Of a DNA stretch of 64,000 bases, positions 33,897-42,612 are shown piece by piece; positions within the stretch are counted from its first letter, which is position 1, and each line of letters starts with the position of its first letter. The stretch comes from Guptibacillus hwajinpoensis (GTDB lineage: Bacteria > Bacillota > Bacilli > Bacillales > Guptibacillaceae). The stretch is from the NCBI RefSeq assembly GCF_029277305.1, contig NZ_CP119526.1. One strand, given 5' to 3'. A program made the position numbers and the translations under genes. Below the pieces are notes generated by a model that ran no database searches, was not told the origin of the DNA, and worked only from the letters and a program-made list of their open reading frames with translations.

Positions 33897-35219
33897 TTAT
33901 TTATTCATATAGCGATCGATTTCCCACTGACTTACATTCAGAGAGTACTCAATCCATTCTTTTTCTTTTTCTTCAATGTAAACTTTTGAAGTGTGATCAC
34001 CTAGTGCTTCCATAACAACTTTGTCTTCTTGAAGAGCTTTAATTGCTTCTTTCAAGTTCGTTGGAAGTGTTGGAACGTCTTCCGTTGATACTTCATATAA
34101 GTTACGTGTTTCTGGTGCTCCAGCATCAAGCTCATGACGAATTCCTTCAAGTCCTGCGTGAATAACAGCAGCAAGAGTTAGGTAAGGGTTAGCTGTTGGA
34201 TCCGGGTTACGGATTTCGAAACGAGTACCCATTCCACGAGTTGTCGGAACGCGAATCATACAGCTACGGTTAGAGTGAGACCAAGCAACACTTACAGGTG
34301 CTTCATAGCCAGGAACGAGACGCTTATAAGAGTTAACGTTCGGGTTGGTAATCGCTGCAAGTCCATTTGCATGAGAAAGGATACCAGCCATAAATTGTTT
34401 CATTGTTGTTGAAATGCCTTCGGGATCGTTCTCATCGAAAAATGCACTTTCGCCATTTGTGAAAAGGGAAAGGTGGCAATGCATACCAGATCCGTTTTCG
34501 CCTGCGATTGGCTTCGGCATAAATGTTGCATGATAGTCATGGCCAGTTGCAACATCTTTTACAACGTTTTTAAACGTCTGGATGTTATCAGCTGCTTTAA
34601 TAACACTATCAAAACGGAAGTTAATTTCATGCTGTCCCTGTGCTACTTCGTGGTGGGAAGCTTCCATTTGGAATCCAAATTTCTTAAGCGTACGTACGAT
34701 ATCACGACGAACTTGATCACCTTTATCTTTAGGTGATGCATCGAAGTAACCAGCACGGTCATTCATTTTACGAATTGGGTAACCTTCTTTATCTAATTTA
34801 AATAGGAAGAATTCAGGCTCTGGACCAACGTTAACGGTATAACCCATGTCTTCCGCTTCTTTCATAGCTCTTTTTAGGATGTAGCGTGGGTCGCCTTCGA
34901 ATGGCTCGCCATCTGGTGTATGAATGTCACAAACAAAGCGAGCGATACAATCCTGATCAACAGCGTCTGGAAGAACTTTAAATGTTTCAAGATCAGGGAA
35001 AAGGTACATATCACTTTCCTGAATATCAGAGAAGCCTGCAATGGAAGAGCTGTCAAACATAGCTTCGTTATTCATAACGCTTTCCAATTCTTCAATTGGT
35101 AGTTCTACGTTTTTCGTTTCGCCAAGCATGTCAGTAAATTCAAGGCGAATAAATTCGACTTTCTTTTCTTTTGCTTCCTTCATGATGTCTTGTTGAATAC
35201 TATTCTTCGTTAGAGTCAT
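33897..35219 (-). CDS. glnA: Type I glutamine synthetase (divergent GlnA)
   Basis: 440 residues; forms glutamine from glutamate, ammonia and ATP. Standard blocks are present: GPEPEFFLF, ASHHEVAQGQHEI, NGSGMHCHLS, NPNVNSYKRLVPGYEAP, and RFEIRNPDPTANPYL. The adenylylation-loop type and size fit Bacillus GSI-alpha. Near residue 56 it reads MFDSSSIAGFSDIQESD, where B. subtilis GlnA has MFDGSSIEGFVRIEESD. The Arg62 of B. subtilis, needed for feedback inhibition, is Asp65 here. glnR is not adjacent, so this may be a second glutamine synthetase. Two GlnR/TnrA-type boxes lie upstream. Confidence 0.92.
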   Translation of the reverse strand: MTLTKNSIQQDIMKEAKEKKVEFIRLEFTDMLGETKNVELPIEELESVMNNEAMFDSSSIAGFSDIQESDMYLFPDLETFKVLPDAVDQDCIARFVCDIHTPDGEPFEGDPRYILKRAMKEAEDMGYTVNVGPEPEFFLFKLDKEGYPIRKMNDRAGYFDASPKDKGDQVRRDIVRTLKKFGFQMEASHHEVAQGQHEINFRFDSVIKAADNIQTFKNVVKDVATGHDYHATFMPKPIAGENGSGMHCHLSLFTNGESAFFDENDPEGISTTMKQFMAGILSHANGLAAITNPNVNSYKRLVPGYEAPVSVAWSHSNRSCMIRVPTTRGMGTRFEIRNPDPTANPYLTLAAVIHAGLEGIRHELDAGAPETRNLYEVSTEDVPTLPTNLKEAIKALQEDKVVMEALGDHTSKVYIEEKEKEWIEYSLNVSQWEIDRYMNK

Positions 35220-35294
35220 GGATTAAATAACCTCACCTTTAATTTTTTTTGTTAGTGTTCATTCTAATGATATTCACAGATAATTGTGTTTTTA

Positions 35295-35361
35295 TGTAAG
35301 GATACCTAACATAAAACTTTATAACAAAAATCGTTAAATGATTATGTGAGTATTAATAACC
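35295..35361 (-). promoter_or_regulatory. Two GlnR/TnrA boxes upstream of glnA
   Basis: TGTAAGGATACCTAACA (35295-35311) fits the consensus TGTNA-N7-TNACA perfectly. TGTGAGTATTAATAACC (35345-35361) matches with one mismatch. They are exactly 50 bp apart and lie 76-142 bp upstream of the glnA start. The rest of 35220-35510 is AT-rich with no gene. Confidence 0.82.
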
Positions 35362-35512
35362 TTACAACCTTCAGGATAAACCACTTTTTGATTTGAAAAT
35401 ATTTCTATCTTATAAAGAAAACGCTACCACAACCCGCTCTTATAGTATTCCTTAAATTTTATTTTTTAGAAAGAATATAGACAACTAGTAGAGATAATGC
35501 TAAGCTTCTAAA

Positions 35513-35527
35513 TGATAATGAATCTCA
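35513..35527 (+). promoter_or_regulatory. Fur box upstream of siderophore-binding protein gene
   Basis: TGATAATGAATCTCA resembles the Fur consensus TGATAATNATTATCA (12 of 14 defined bases), 24 bp before the start codon. An overlapping register (GATAATGAATCTCAATATC) extends it. Iron-replete repression is expected. Confidence 0.7.
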
Positions 35528-35550
35528 ATATCACTTAGGGGGTATATACA

Positions 35551-36513
35551 TTGAAAAAAAATAGAATGAAAACACAACTCATTCTATTGTTCATGTTCGT
35601 TCTTATTTTAGGAGCATGTGCAAATGAAGAATCGAACGGAGAAAGTAAATCCGGTCAAAATGATTCAGGGAGTGATATGAAGACATTTACATTGCCGGAT
35701 GGTCAGGAATTCGAAATTCCTACTAATCCTGAACGTATTGTAGCAACGGATTACGTTGGTTATTTCCTAGCGCTTGGGATTACGCCAGTAGGAGCTCCAG
35801 ATCAATTTGTTCTTGATAATCCTTATCTTGCTGAAGAACAAATTAAAGACATAGAAGATATAGGGACGCCACCATCCGTTGAGAAAGTAACGTCGCTAAA
35901 TCCAGATTTGATTGTCGTTACAGATCAGGAACAATATGATCTTCTTTCCAAAATTGCGCCGACTGTTCTTATGCCATTTGGAGCATATGACTCACTTGAC
36001 GAAGAAGTAACGGCAATGGGAGAAATTGTTGGTAAGGAAGCCGAAGCAAAAGGGTGGATCGAACAATTTGACGAAAAGGCTGCAGCCGCTCGTGAAGAAC
36101 TAGACGGTGTGATTAGTGAAGATGAGACGGTTGGTATTTATGAAGTACAAACGAAGGATTTCTACGTTTTCGGTGATAACTTCGGCCGTGGTGGTCAAGT
36201 AATTTATGATGCGCTTCAGTTAAAAGCACCTGAAAAGATTCAAAAGGAAGTAATCGAAGGTGACAACTGGAAACAGATTTCACTAGAAGTATTACCTGAA
36301 TATGCAGCAGATCACATGTTTTATACCGAGTATGCCGCTGAGGATAATCAAGATGTGTTGAAAGAGACAAAGGAAAGTGCTCTATGGCAGAATCTTGAGG
36401 CTGTGAAGAATGATCAACTTTATGAAATGAAGTTCGAGGACATGTATTACTATGATCCAATTGCAGTCGAAGGACAGCTTGATTTAATCGTAGATAAATT
36501 AAAAGGAAAATAA
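35551..36513 (+). CDS. Iron-siderophore ABC transporter binding lipoprotein
   Basis: 320 residues from TTG 35551 with AGGGGG upstream. Lipobox LGAC (C23). A FecB/TroA-like two-lobe fold with FEIPTNPERIVATDYVGYFLALGITPVGAP and LNPDLIVVTD. It binds a ferric siderophore on the outer face and hands it to the permeases encoded downstream. A terminator-like hairpin and a repeat separate it from those genes, which would give more binding protein than permease. Confidence 0.92.
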   Translation: MKKNRMKTQLILLFMFVLILGACANEESNGESKSGQNDSGSDMKTFTLPDGQEFEIPTNPERIVATDYVGYFLALGITPVGAPDQFVLDNPYLAEEQIKDIEDIGTPPSVEKVTSLNPDLIVVTDQEQYDLLSKIAPTVLMPFGAYDSLDEEVTAMGEIVGKEAEAKGWIEQFDEKAAAAREELDGVISEDETVGIYEVQTKDFYVFGDNFGRGGQVIYDALQLKAPEKIQKEVIEGDNWKQISLEVLPEYAADHMFYTEYAAEDNQDVLKETKESALWQNLEAVKNDQLYEMKFEDMYYYDPIAVEGQLDLIVDKLKGK

Positions 36514-36515
36514 GA

Positions 36516-36546
36516 AGTCCTGGCGCTTTGCGCCGGGGTTTCTTTT
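36516..36546 (+). terminator. Hairpin after the binding-protein gene
   Basis: TCCTGGCGC pairs with GCGCCGGGG, followed by TTTCTTTT. It may only partly stop transcription because the other uptake genes follow on the same strand. Confidence 0.65.
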
Positions 36547-36548
36547 AA

Positions 36549-36745
36549 AATGACTCTTTTCGTAAACATTGTTGCTATAGCGGGTTAATTTCCGCTCTAA
36601 TCACTAAGTGTGGTCTTATTCAATATTTGTCGAGCAAATTCATTTGCTCAGACGATTGGTCACCACAGGGCGACCTTTCACTCGAATGAGCCAAAAATCG
36701 AGAAATCAACAATATGAGCTAACATAGCCTTTGAAAAGAGCCTTT
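36549..36745. repeat. Composite repeat: inverted family 1 remnant (E) joined to family 2 copy 2
   Basis: 36550-36625 matches the two ends of the family 1 element in inverse orientation with the whole GC-rich core missing (GACTCTTTTCGTAAACATTGTTGC, then TTAATTTCCGCTC, then CACTAAGTGTGG). 36630-36745 matches the right half of family 2 copy 1 (GAGCAAATTCATTTGCTC, CGACCTTTCACTCGAATGAG, CTAACAT), lacking a 34-bp segment between two TTTCA sequences. The whole block begins GACTCTTTTC and ends GAAAAGAGCC. Confidence 0.78.
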
Positions 36746-36772
36746 ACAATACATAAACTAAGGGGTAGTCAC

Positions 36773-37825
36773 ATGTTAAAGAAAGTTGAGCCGATGGCAA
36801 ATAAAATAGAAGATCAGCTAGCTGTTCAATCAAGACCTATCACGGCTGTGCTCATTCTAGTTGCAGGAAGTGCGGCTCTCATTCTAAGTCTTGGACTATC
36901 AATCGCGTTAGGTGCTGCGGATATTCAGTTGATGACGGTCTGGCAGGCGGTTTTTCAATTTGATCCAACGTCAACAGAACATTCGATTATTCGAGAATTT
37001 AGGATGCCCCGTTCTGTTGCTGACATATTAATTGGTGCAAGTTTTGCTGTAGCCGGTGCCATCATGCAAGGGGTCACTCGTAATCCACTTGCTGACTCTG
37101 GGTTACTTGGATTGAATGCAGGTGCAACGTTAATGATTGCCCTCAGTTTTGCTTTCTTTCCAGGTCTCTCTTATACCAATCTTATGTTTTTTTCATTCAT
37201 AGGAGCTGGGATTGGTGCCACACTGGTTTTTGGTATCAGCTCATTATCAAGAAATGGTCTTTCTCCAGTCCGGCTCGTGCTTGCTGGTGCTGCTGTTAGT
37301 GCTCTTTTCACAGCGGTTAGTGAAGGGATTGCGATTCATTTTCAACTTTCGCAAGATCTTGCCTTCTGGTTTGCTGGAGGAACGGCAGGTCTGAAATGGC
37401 CCCAAATTCAAATTCTACTTCCTTGGATCATCATAGCACTTGTTGTTGCGCTGTTTCTTTCCAAATCGATTTCATTGTTAAGTCTTGGAGAAGATGTCGC
37501 AGTGGGGCTAGGACAGCGTACGAAAGTAATCAAGGCTCTATCCGCTATTGTTGTACTTGTGCTTGCTGGTGCTGCTGTATCCGCCGTTGGTCCGATTGGA
37601 TTTGTAGGGCTCGTGATTCCTCATATTGCGAGGTTTCTTGTTGGTGTTGACTACCGTTGGATTGTTCCATGTTCAGCTGTTCTCGGAGGATTGTTCATGA
37701 TCATCGCTGACATGGGAGCGAGATTGGTAAACGCACCTTATGAAACGCCAATTGGTGCTATATTTGCACTTGTTGGTGTCCCGTTCTTTCTCTTTGTGGC
37801 GAGGCGTGAAGGGAGGGAACTATAA
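36773..37825 (+). CDS. FecCD-family siderophore ABC permease 1
   Basis: 350 residues from ATG 36773 with AAGGGG upstream; the earlier in-frame start lies inside the repeat. About nine or ten membrane helices, with REFRMPRSVADILIGASFAVAGAIMQGVTRNPLADSGLLGLNAGA and GPIGFVGLVIPHIARFLVG, the conserved FecCD blocks. It pairs with the next gene to form the ferric-siderophore channel. Stop and next start overlap (TAATG). Confidence 0.93.
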   Translation: MLKKVEPMANKIEDQLAVQSRPITAVLILVAGSAALILSLGLSIALGAADIQLMTVWQAVFQFDPTSTEHSIIREFRMPRSVADILIGASFAVAGAIMQGVTRNPLADSGLLGLNAGATLMIALSFAFFPGLSYTNLMFFSFIGAGIGATLVFGISSLSRNGLSPVRLVLAGAAVSALFTAVSEGIAIHFQLSQDLAFWFAGGTAGLKWPQIQILLPWIIIALVVALFLSKSISLLSLGEDVAVGLGQRTKVIKALSAIVVLVLAGAAVSAVGPIGFVGLVIPHIARFLVGVDYRWIVPCSAVLGGLFMIIADMGARLVNAPYETPIGAIFALVGVPFFLFVARREGREL

Positions 37826-38859
37826 TGAATCTTGATTCTTTATTTGATGTTCAGCGGAAAAGAAACCGTCATCGTTATCTTATTATAGGAATCTTCTTCT
37901 TTCTAATCGTCGTCACCTTCTTTATTAGTCTTAACACTGGACTAACCAAATTAAGTCCTTTAGAGGTATTGAAGACGTTAGTAGGAAGTGGAACAGAGCA
38001 GCAATCGTTGATTCTATTTGAGTTTCGTTTGCCTCGAATTGTGATCGCCGTTCTCGTCGGTGCTGGGCTTGCTCTATCAGGCTGCATTTTGCAGGGCATT
38101 TCTCGTAATGCTCTCGCTGATCCTGGGATACTCGGTATTAATAGTGGCGCGGCATTAATGGTTGTTGTGTTTATCTCTTTCTTTCCGAAAACCACGGATG
38201 CGCCTATTCTCTTAATGCCATTCCTTGCATTAATTGGTGGTTGTGCAACGGCGATTGTCATCTATGCACTTTCTTATAGTAAAAGAGAAGGGTTAATGCC
38301 TCAGCGTTTGATTCTAAATGGAATCGCGGTCGCAGCGGGTATTAGTGCACTCATTACAATTCTAACGCTTCGAATGGACCCTTTTGATTATCAGTTCATA
38401 GCCGTTTGGCTTGCAGGTAAAATATGGGGAACAACTTGGATTCATGTGCTCACGTTAGTGCCATGGGTGATCGTGTTGTTTACGTTCATTTTCTACAAAG
38501 CTAGAATGCTTGATGGATTGAATTTCGGTGAAAAGCTTGCGATTGGAATGGGTGTGAAAGTAGAGAAAGAGCGATTCTTGCTGCTTGGTGCATCGGTTGC
38601 GCTTGCGTCAGCCTGCGTATCGGTAAGTGGTGGAATCGGGTTTGTTGGACTTGTTGGTCCTCATCTTGCACGCCAATTTGTTGGAAATGATCATCGTTTC
38701 CTTCTACCATTATCAGCTCTCGCTGGTGGCCTTATCCTTTTAGTCGCTGATACGATTGGCAGAACTATCCTCGCACCATCTGAAATTCACGCTGGTATTA
38801 TGGTGGCAATTATAGGCGCACCTTACTTTTTATATTTACTTGCTAGAGCAAAAGCTTAG
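37825..38859 (+). CDS. FecCD-family siderophore ABC permease 2
   Basis: 344 residues starting within the previous stop codon, so translation is coupled. Conserved blocks FRLPRIVIAVLVGAGLALSGCILQGISRNALADPGILGINSGAAL and GGIGFVGLVGPHLARQFVG. Second half of the heterodimeric permease. Confidence 0.93.
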   Translation: MNLDSLFDVQRKRNRHRYLIIGIFFFLIVVTFFISLNTGLTKLSPLEVLKTLVGSGTEQQSLILFEFRLPRIVIAVLVGAGLALSGCILQGISRNALADPGILGINSGAALMVVVFISFFPKTTDAPILLMPFLALIGGCATAIVIYALSYSKREGLMPQRLILNGIAVAAGISALITILTLRMDPFDYQFIAVWLAGKIWGTTWIHVLTLVPWVIVLFTFIFYKARMLDGLNFGEKLAIGMGVKVEKERFLLLGASVALASACVSVSGGIGFVGLVGPHLARQFVGNDHRFLLPLSALAGGLILLVADTIGRTILAPSEIHAGIMVAIIGAPYFLYLLARAKA

Positions 38860-38871
38860 GAGGGTAATGAT

Positions 38872-39876
38872 ATGGAGAAGAACGAAATGTATGACGTGAC
38901 GATTATCGGAGGAGGTCCTATCGGTTTATTTACCGCATTTTATAGTGGTATGCGGGAACTGAAGACGAAAGTCATTGAATACCTTCCGCAAGTTGGTGGA
39001 AAAGTGACCTACTTCTATCCAGAGAAAGTTCTAAGAGATATTGGGGCGCTTCCTGCTATCTCTGGGAGCGACTTAATTAAGCAACTTAAAGAACAGGCTA
39101 GTACGTTTAGTCCCGAAATGGTGTTCGGTGAACGAGTAGACGATCTTGAGCGAGCCGAGGACGGAACGTATGTCTTAACGAGTCACAATGGACAACGCCA
39201 TTTTACAAAAACGGTGATTCTAGCAATAGGTCACGGCACCCTTGGTGTGAAGAAGTTGCCTATAGTTGGTGCTAATCATTTTGAAGGGAAGAATCTCCAC
39301 TATGCAGTTGATCGAGTGGAGAACTTCAGAGGCAAGCACGTTCTTATTTCTGGAGGAGGCGATTCAGCGATTGATTGGGCGAATCGTCTCGAACCGATTG
39401 CAGAAAAAGTGACGATTGTTCACAGACGCGAAGCGTTTAGTGGACATGAGAGTAGTATCACAGAGATGAACAATTCAGAAACACATGTTAAATGTTCATG
39501 CTATGTATCGGACCTGATTGGTAAAGATCATATAGAGAAAGTCGTTTTGACTCATGTAGATACCGGAGAAAAAGAAGAAGTTGAAATAGATGCGCTACTT
39601 GTGAACCATGGCTTTGACCTTGATTTAGGCGGAATTCAGAATTGGGGTATGACAACGAGCGATGGAAAGGTTGTGACCGATGCGAAAATGGAAACGAGTA
39701 TTCCTGGCATTTTTGCAGCCGGAGATATCGTGACCTATCCACATCGATTAACGCTAATTGCCGGAGGTCTTGCGGAAGGACCAAAAGCACTTAATAGTGC
39801 AAAAGCCTTTCTCGATCCTGATGCAGAAGCTATGGCGATGTATTCGACGCATCATAAAGAATTTGTAGAAGCATAA
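38872..39876 (+). CDS. Ferredoxin-NADP reductase-like flavoprotein (YcgT/YumC type)
   Basis: 334 residues. FAD motif IIGGGPIG (11-18), NADPH motif SGGGDSAIDWA (160-170) and the C-terminal GIFAAGDIV. It lacks the redox CxxC of thioredoxin reductase, which marks the FNR-like branch. Inside a siderophore operon it probably supplies electrons to reduce and release iron from the imported complex (inference). GGAGGG site; 12 bp after the permease gene. Confidence 0.9.
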   Translation: MEKNEMYDVTIIGGGPIGLFTAFYSGMRELKTKVIEYLPQVGGKVTYFYPEKVLRDIGALPAISGSDLIKQLKEQASTFSPEMVFGERVDDLERAEDGTYVLTSHNGQRHFTKTVILAIGHGTLGVKKLPIVGANHFEGKNLHYAVDRVENFRGKHVLISGGGDSAIDWANRLEPIAEKVTIVHRREAFSGHESSITEMNNSETHVKCSCYVSDLIGKDHIEKVVLTHVDTGEKEEVEIDALLVNHGFDLDLGGIQNWGMTTSDGKVVTDAKMETSIPGIFAAGDIVTYPHRLTLIAGGLAEGPKALNSAKAFLDPDAEAMAMYSTHHKEFVEA

Positions 39877-39885
39877 GCGAAAGGA

Positions 39886-40698
39886 ATGAGCGCGGTGATT
39901 CAAACAGAGGACCTTAGGATTGGATATCAAGAGAATATCATTGTTGATCAGTTAAATCTGACGATACCAGAAGGAGAAATAACCGCTCTTGTTGGAGCAA
40001 ATGGATCAGGAAAATCAACGATTCTTAAAACGCTCTCCAGATTAATGAAGCCTAAAAGCGGAACGGTGTACCTTGATGGACGTGCCATTCATGAGCAGAA
40101 AACACGCGATCTAGCAAAGGAGTTAGCTATTCTACCTCAGAATCCTACGGCTCCAGAAGGGCTAACAGTGCTTGAGCTTGTCACATACGGTCGCTTTCCA
40201 CATCAGAAAGGATTAAAGGCCTTAACGATAGAAGATAAAGAGAAGATTGCCTGGGCAATTGAGAAAACTGGAATTGGAGAGTTTGCCAACCGTCCGATTG
40301 ATCAACTTTCTGGTGGTCAACGTCAGCGCGCATGGATTGCGATGGCGCTTGCGCAGGATACGAAAATTCTTTTTCTAGATGAGCCGACAACTTTTCTAGA
40401 TATGGCGCATCAGCTTGAAGTGCTCGAGCTCCTCCAAAGGCTAAACCTTCAGGAGAAACGAACGATTGTAATGGTGGTTCATGATCTAAATCATGCTAGT
40501 CGATATGCTGATCATATGGTGGCGATCAAAAAAGGGAAAGTGAAGAAAAAGGGAACTCCATTGGAAGTAATGAAATCAGACGTTCTTGAAGACGTTTTTG
40601 GCGTACGAAGTGATATCATTTATGATCCGCGCTCAGGTCAGCCCCTATGCTTGCCATATGGATTATGTAATGAATTAGATTATGCTGTGACAACTTGA
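39886..40698 (+). CDS. Siderophore ABC transporter ATP-binding protein
   Basis: 270 residues. Walker A GANGSGKST (37-45), signature LSGGQRQR (141-148), Walker B ILFLDEPT (161-168) and HDLNHASRYAD with the switch His. FecE/FepC-type. ATG 39886 lies directly on AAAGGA, so GTG 39895 may be the true start. Last gene of the cluster, followed by a terminator. Confidence 0.93.
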   Translation: MSAVIQTEDLRIGYQENIIVDQLNLTIPEGEITALVGANGSGKSTILKTLSRLMKPKSGTVYLDGRAIHEQKTRDLAKELAILPQNPTAPEGLTVLELVTYGRFPHQKGLKALTIEDKEKIAWAIEKTGIGEFANRPIDQLSGGQRQRAWIAMALAQDTKILFLDEPTTFLDMAHQLEVLELLQRLNLQEKRTIVMVVHDLNHASRYADHMVAIKKGKVKKKGTPLEVMKSDVLEDVFGVRSDIIYDPRSGQPLCLPYGLCNELDYAVTT

Positions 40699-40701
40699 CT
40701 G

Positions 40702-40737
40702 GTCTGTTCCACTAGATGGAACAGACTTTTCTTTTTT
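40702..40737 (+). terminator. Terminator of the siderophore uptake operon
   Basis: GTCTGTTCC (40702-40710) pairs with GGAACAGAC (40718-40726), then TTTTCTTTTTT. Confidence 0.88.
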
Positions 40738-40738
40738 G

Positions 40739-40962
40739 GACTCTTTTCTAATAGATTGTTGCCTTTGCATCAATAATTGAATAAAAAACAACATTTAGCT
40801 GATTGGAGCGGAAGGATGCTCGACTCCTGCGGGACTAGCGGGACAGGTGAGACCCCGCAGGAGCGTTAGCGACGAGAAGGCTCACTGCCCGCCCCGCGGA
40901 AAGCGAGCATCCTGGAGCGGAAATCACCGCACTAATATAACAACAATCTCTACGAAAGGAGC
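40739..40962 (+). repeat. GC-rich palindromic repeat, copy C (family 1)
   Basis: Full-length copy: left end GACTCTTTTCTAATAGATTGTTGC, GC-rich core 40797-40923, right end CAACAATCTCTACGAAAGGAGC. The core is nearly identical to copies A and B (GACTCCTGCGGGACTAGCGG shared). It fills most of the gap between the uptake operon and the next gene (40699-41047). Confidence 0.88.
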
Positions 40963-41047
40963 ATTTTTTTAGAGGATCATTTTCGTAACTAGCGAATGAA
41001 TAGATAGAATGTAGCGAGTTTAAATGAAGAGGAGAGGTGGCGTACAT

Positions 41048-41488
41048 ATGATTAAAGAAATGATTTCCGGAGAAGAGTTGGCTGAGGCTTTTCAGGTTAT
41101 GAAAGAACTCAGAACGCATCTAGACACGAACGAATTCCTAGCGCTCGTTGAAGAAGCTCGTGAAAAAGATATGTACCGCATCTATGCTCTTTACGAAGAG
41201 GAACGAATCGTAGCTGTAACGGGTTTTAAACCAATGATTACGCTCTACAATGGAAGATCTGTTTGGGTGTGCGATCTTGTCACAAGTCACGAGCATCGTT
41301 CGAAGGGATACGGTAAGAAACTTCTTTCTTTCATAGAAGAGTGGGCTAAAGAACGAGGGTATGAATCAGTAGGACTTTCTTCTGGGCTTCAACGAAAAGA
41401 TGCGCATCGTTTTTACGAAGAGAAGATGTCATATAAACGGGTTAGTTATTCCTTTAAAAAAGAGCTAAAGCGCAGTGTTGATAAATAG
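41048..41488 (+). CDS. GNAT family N-acetyltransferase
   Basis: 146 residues from ATG 41048 with GAGGAGAGG upstream. Acetyl-CoA motif VTSHEHRSKGYGKKLLSFIEEWA and C-terminal DAHRFYEEKMSYKR. Acceptor unknown. Starts shortly after repeat copy C. Confidence 0.9.
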   Translation: MIKEMISGEELAEAFQVMKELRTHLDTNEFLALVEEAREKDMYRIYALYEEERIVAVTGFKPMITLYNGRSVWVCDLVTSHEHRSKGYGKKLLSFIEEWAKERGYESVGLSSGLQRKDAHRFYEEKMSYKRVSYSFKKELKRSVDK

Positions 41489-41536
41489 AAGGTAGCCTTT
41501 CTCAAGTGCTATACTTGATCCAAGACAAACTAAAGG

Positions 41537-42514
41537 ATGTGCACGACTGTGAGAAAACTTGGTCAAACGGACTATAAGATATCACCTATTGGACTTGGAA
41601 CGTGGCAATTTAGTCAAGGAAGTGGACTAATTGGAAGCTATTTCTCTACAATATCCGAAAAAGACATGGACGCTATCGTGAAAATGAGCCTTGATGGTGG
41701 CATTAATTGGTTTGATACAGCCGAAGCCTATGGCAAAGGGAAGTCAGAAGAAGCCCTTGCTGGCGCATTGAATCGCCTTGATATCCCTGAGGACAAGGCG
41801 CTAATCGCAACCAAATGGTGGCCACTCCTAAGGACGGCTTCTTCTATTACAGGAACGATTGAAACTAGAAAAAAGGCATTAAAAGGTAGACGTATTGACC
41901 TTCATCAAATACATCAGCCTTTCTCTTTTTCTTCTCCTGAGAAAGAAATGAAAGAGATGGCGTCCCTTTTCAATCAGGGAGAAATTGGTGCAATTGGTGT
42001 TAGTAATTTCAACCGAAATAAAATGGATCGTGCCATTCAAGAACTAAACAAACACGGTGCAAGTCTTGCTTCGAACCAGATGAAATATAGCTTGTTGGAT
42101 CGTCGCATAGAAACGAACGGCGTAATGGATCTTGCGAAGCAACATAGCGTTACCATTATTGCGTACTCTCCACTTGAGCAAGGCATTCTAACAGGGAAGT
42201 TTCACCAAAACCCTGACCTTATTGCGAATCTTTCTGGACCAAGAAAGCACATGTCTCAATTCAAGCCTCAAGGATTAGCCAAAACGTTGCCGTTAATCAA
42301 TTTACTTAAGGAAATTGGTGCTTCGTATGGAGTTGGCGCAGGCCAGGTTGCCCTAAACTGGCTCATTCATTTTCACGGAGATACAGTCGTTGCGATTCCA
42401 GGTGCATCGAAGTTAAAACATGCAGAGGACAATGTGAAAGTTCTCGGATTTGAGTTAACACAAGAAGAATTGAAGAGAATTGATGAAGCATCACGCAAAG
42501 TAGCGAAGATGTGA
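41537..42514 (+). CDS. Aldo/keto reductase
   Basis: About 325 residues, NADPH-dependent (beta/alpha)8 barrel. Catalytic tetrad regions: D in GINWFDTAEAYG with the Tyr, K in LIATKWWP and H in DLHQIHQP; GAIGVSNF and VAIPGASK are also typical. The conserved start (MRKLGQTDYKISPIGLGTW) favours GTG 41549, because ATG 41537 overlaps AAAGGATG. Substrate unknown. Terminator at 42519. Confidence 0.92.
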   Translation: MCTTVRKLGQTDYKISPIGLGTWQFSQGSGLIGSYFSTISEKDMDAIVKMSLDGGINWFDTAEAYGKGKSEEALAGALNRLDIPEDKALIATKWWPLLRTASSITGTIETRKKALKGRRIDLHQIHQPFSFSSPEKEMKEMASLFNQGEIGAIGVSNFNRNKMDRAIQELNKHGASLASNQMKYSLLDRRIETNGVMDLAKQHSVTIIAYSPLEQGILTGKFHQNPDLIANLSGPRKHMSQFKPQGLAKTLPLINLLKEIGASYGVGAGQVALNWLIHFHGDTVVAIPGASKLKHAEDNVKVLGFELTQEELKRIDEASRKVAKM

Positions 42515-42518
42515 GGAG

Positions 42519-42547
42519 AAACCGTACCTGATCAGGTGCGGTTTTTT
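42519..42547 (+). terminator. Terminator after the aldo/keto reductase gene
   Basis: AACCGTACCTG pairs with CAGGTGCGGTT, then TTTT. Confidence 0.85.
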
Positions 42548-42612
42548 CTATTTAGGCATGAAACATTTCGACATAGTGGACGTATATATACTATCTAAAG
42601 GGAGTGAGAGGT

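Noticed and set aside
39488..39790. Minus-strand 100-codon frame
   Set aside because: Antisense to the ferredoxin-NADP reductase-like gene, low-complexity Gln/His/Leu composition, no ribosome binding site.
41024..41047. Earlier start (ATG 41024) for the acetyltransferase
   Set aside because: The added codons contain the ribosome binding site GAGGAGAGG for ATG 41048.
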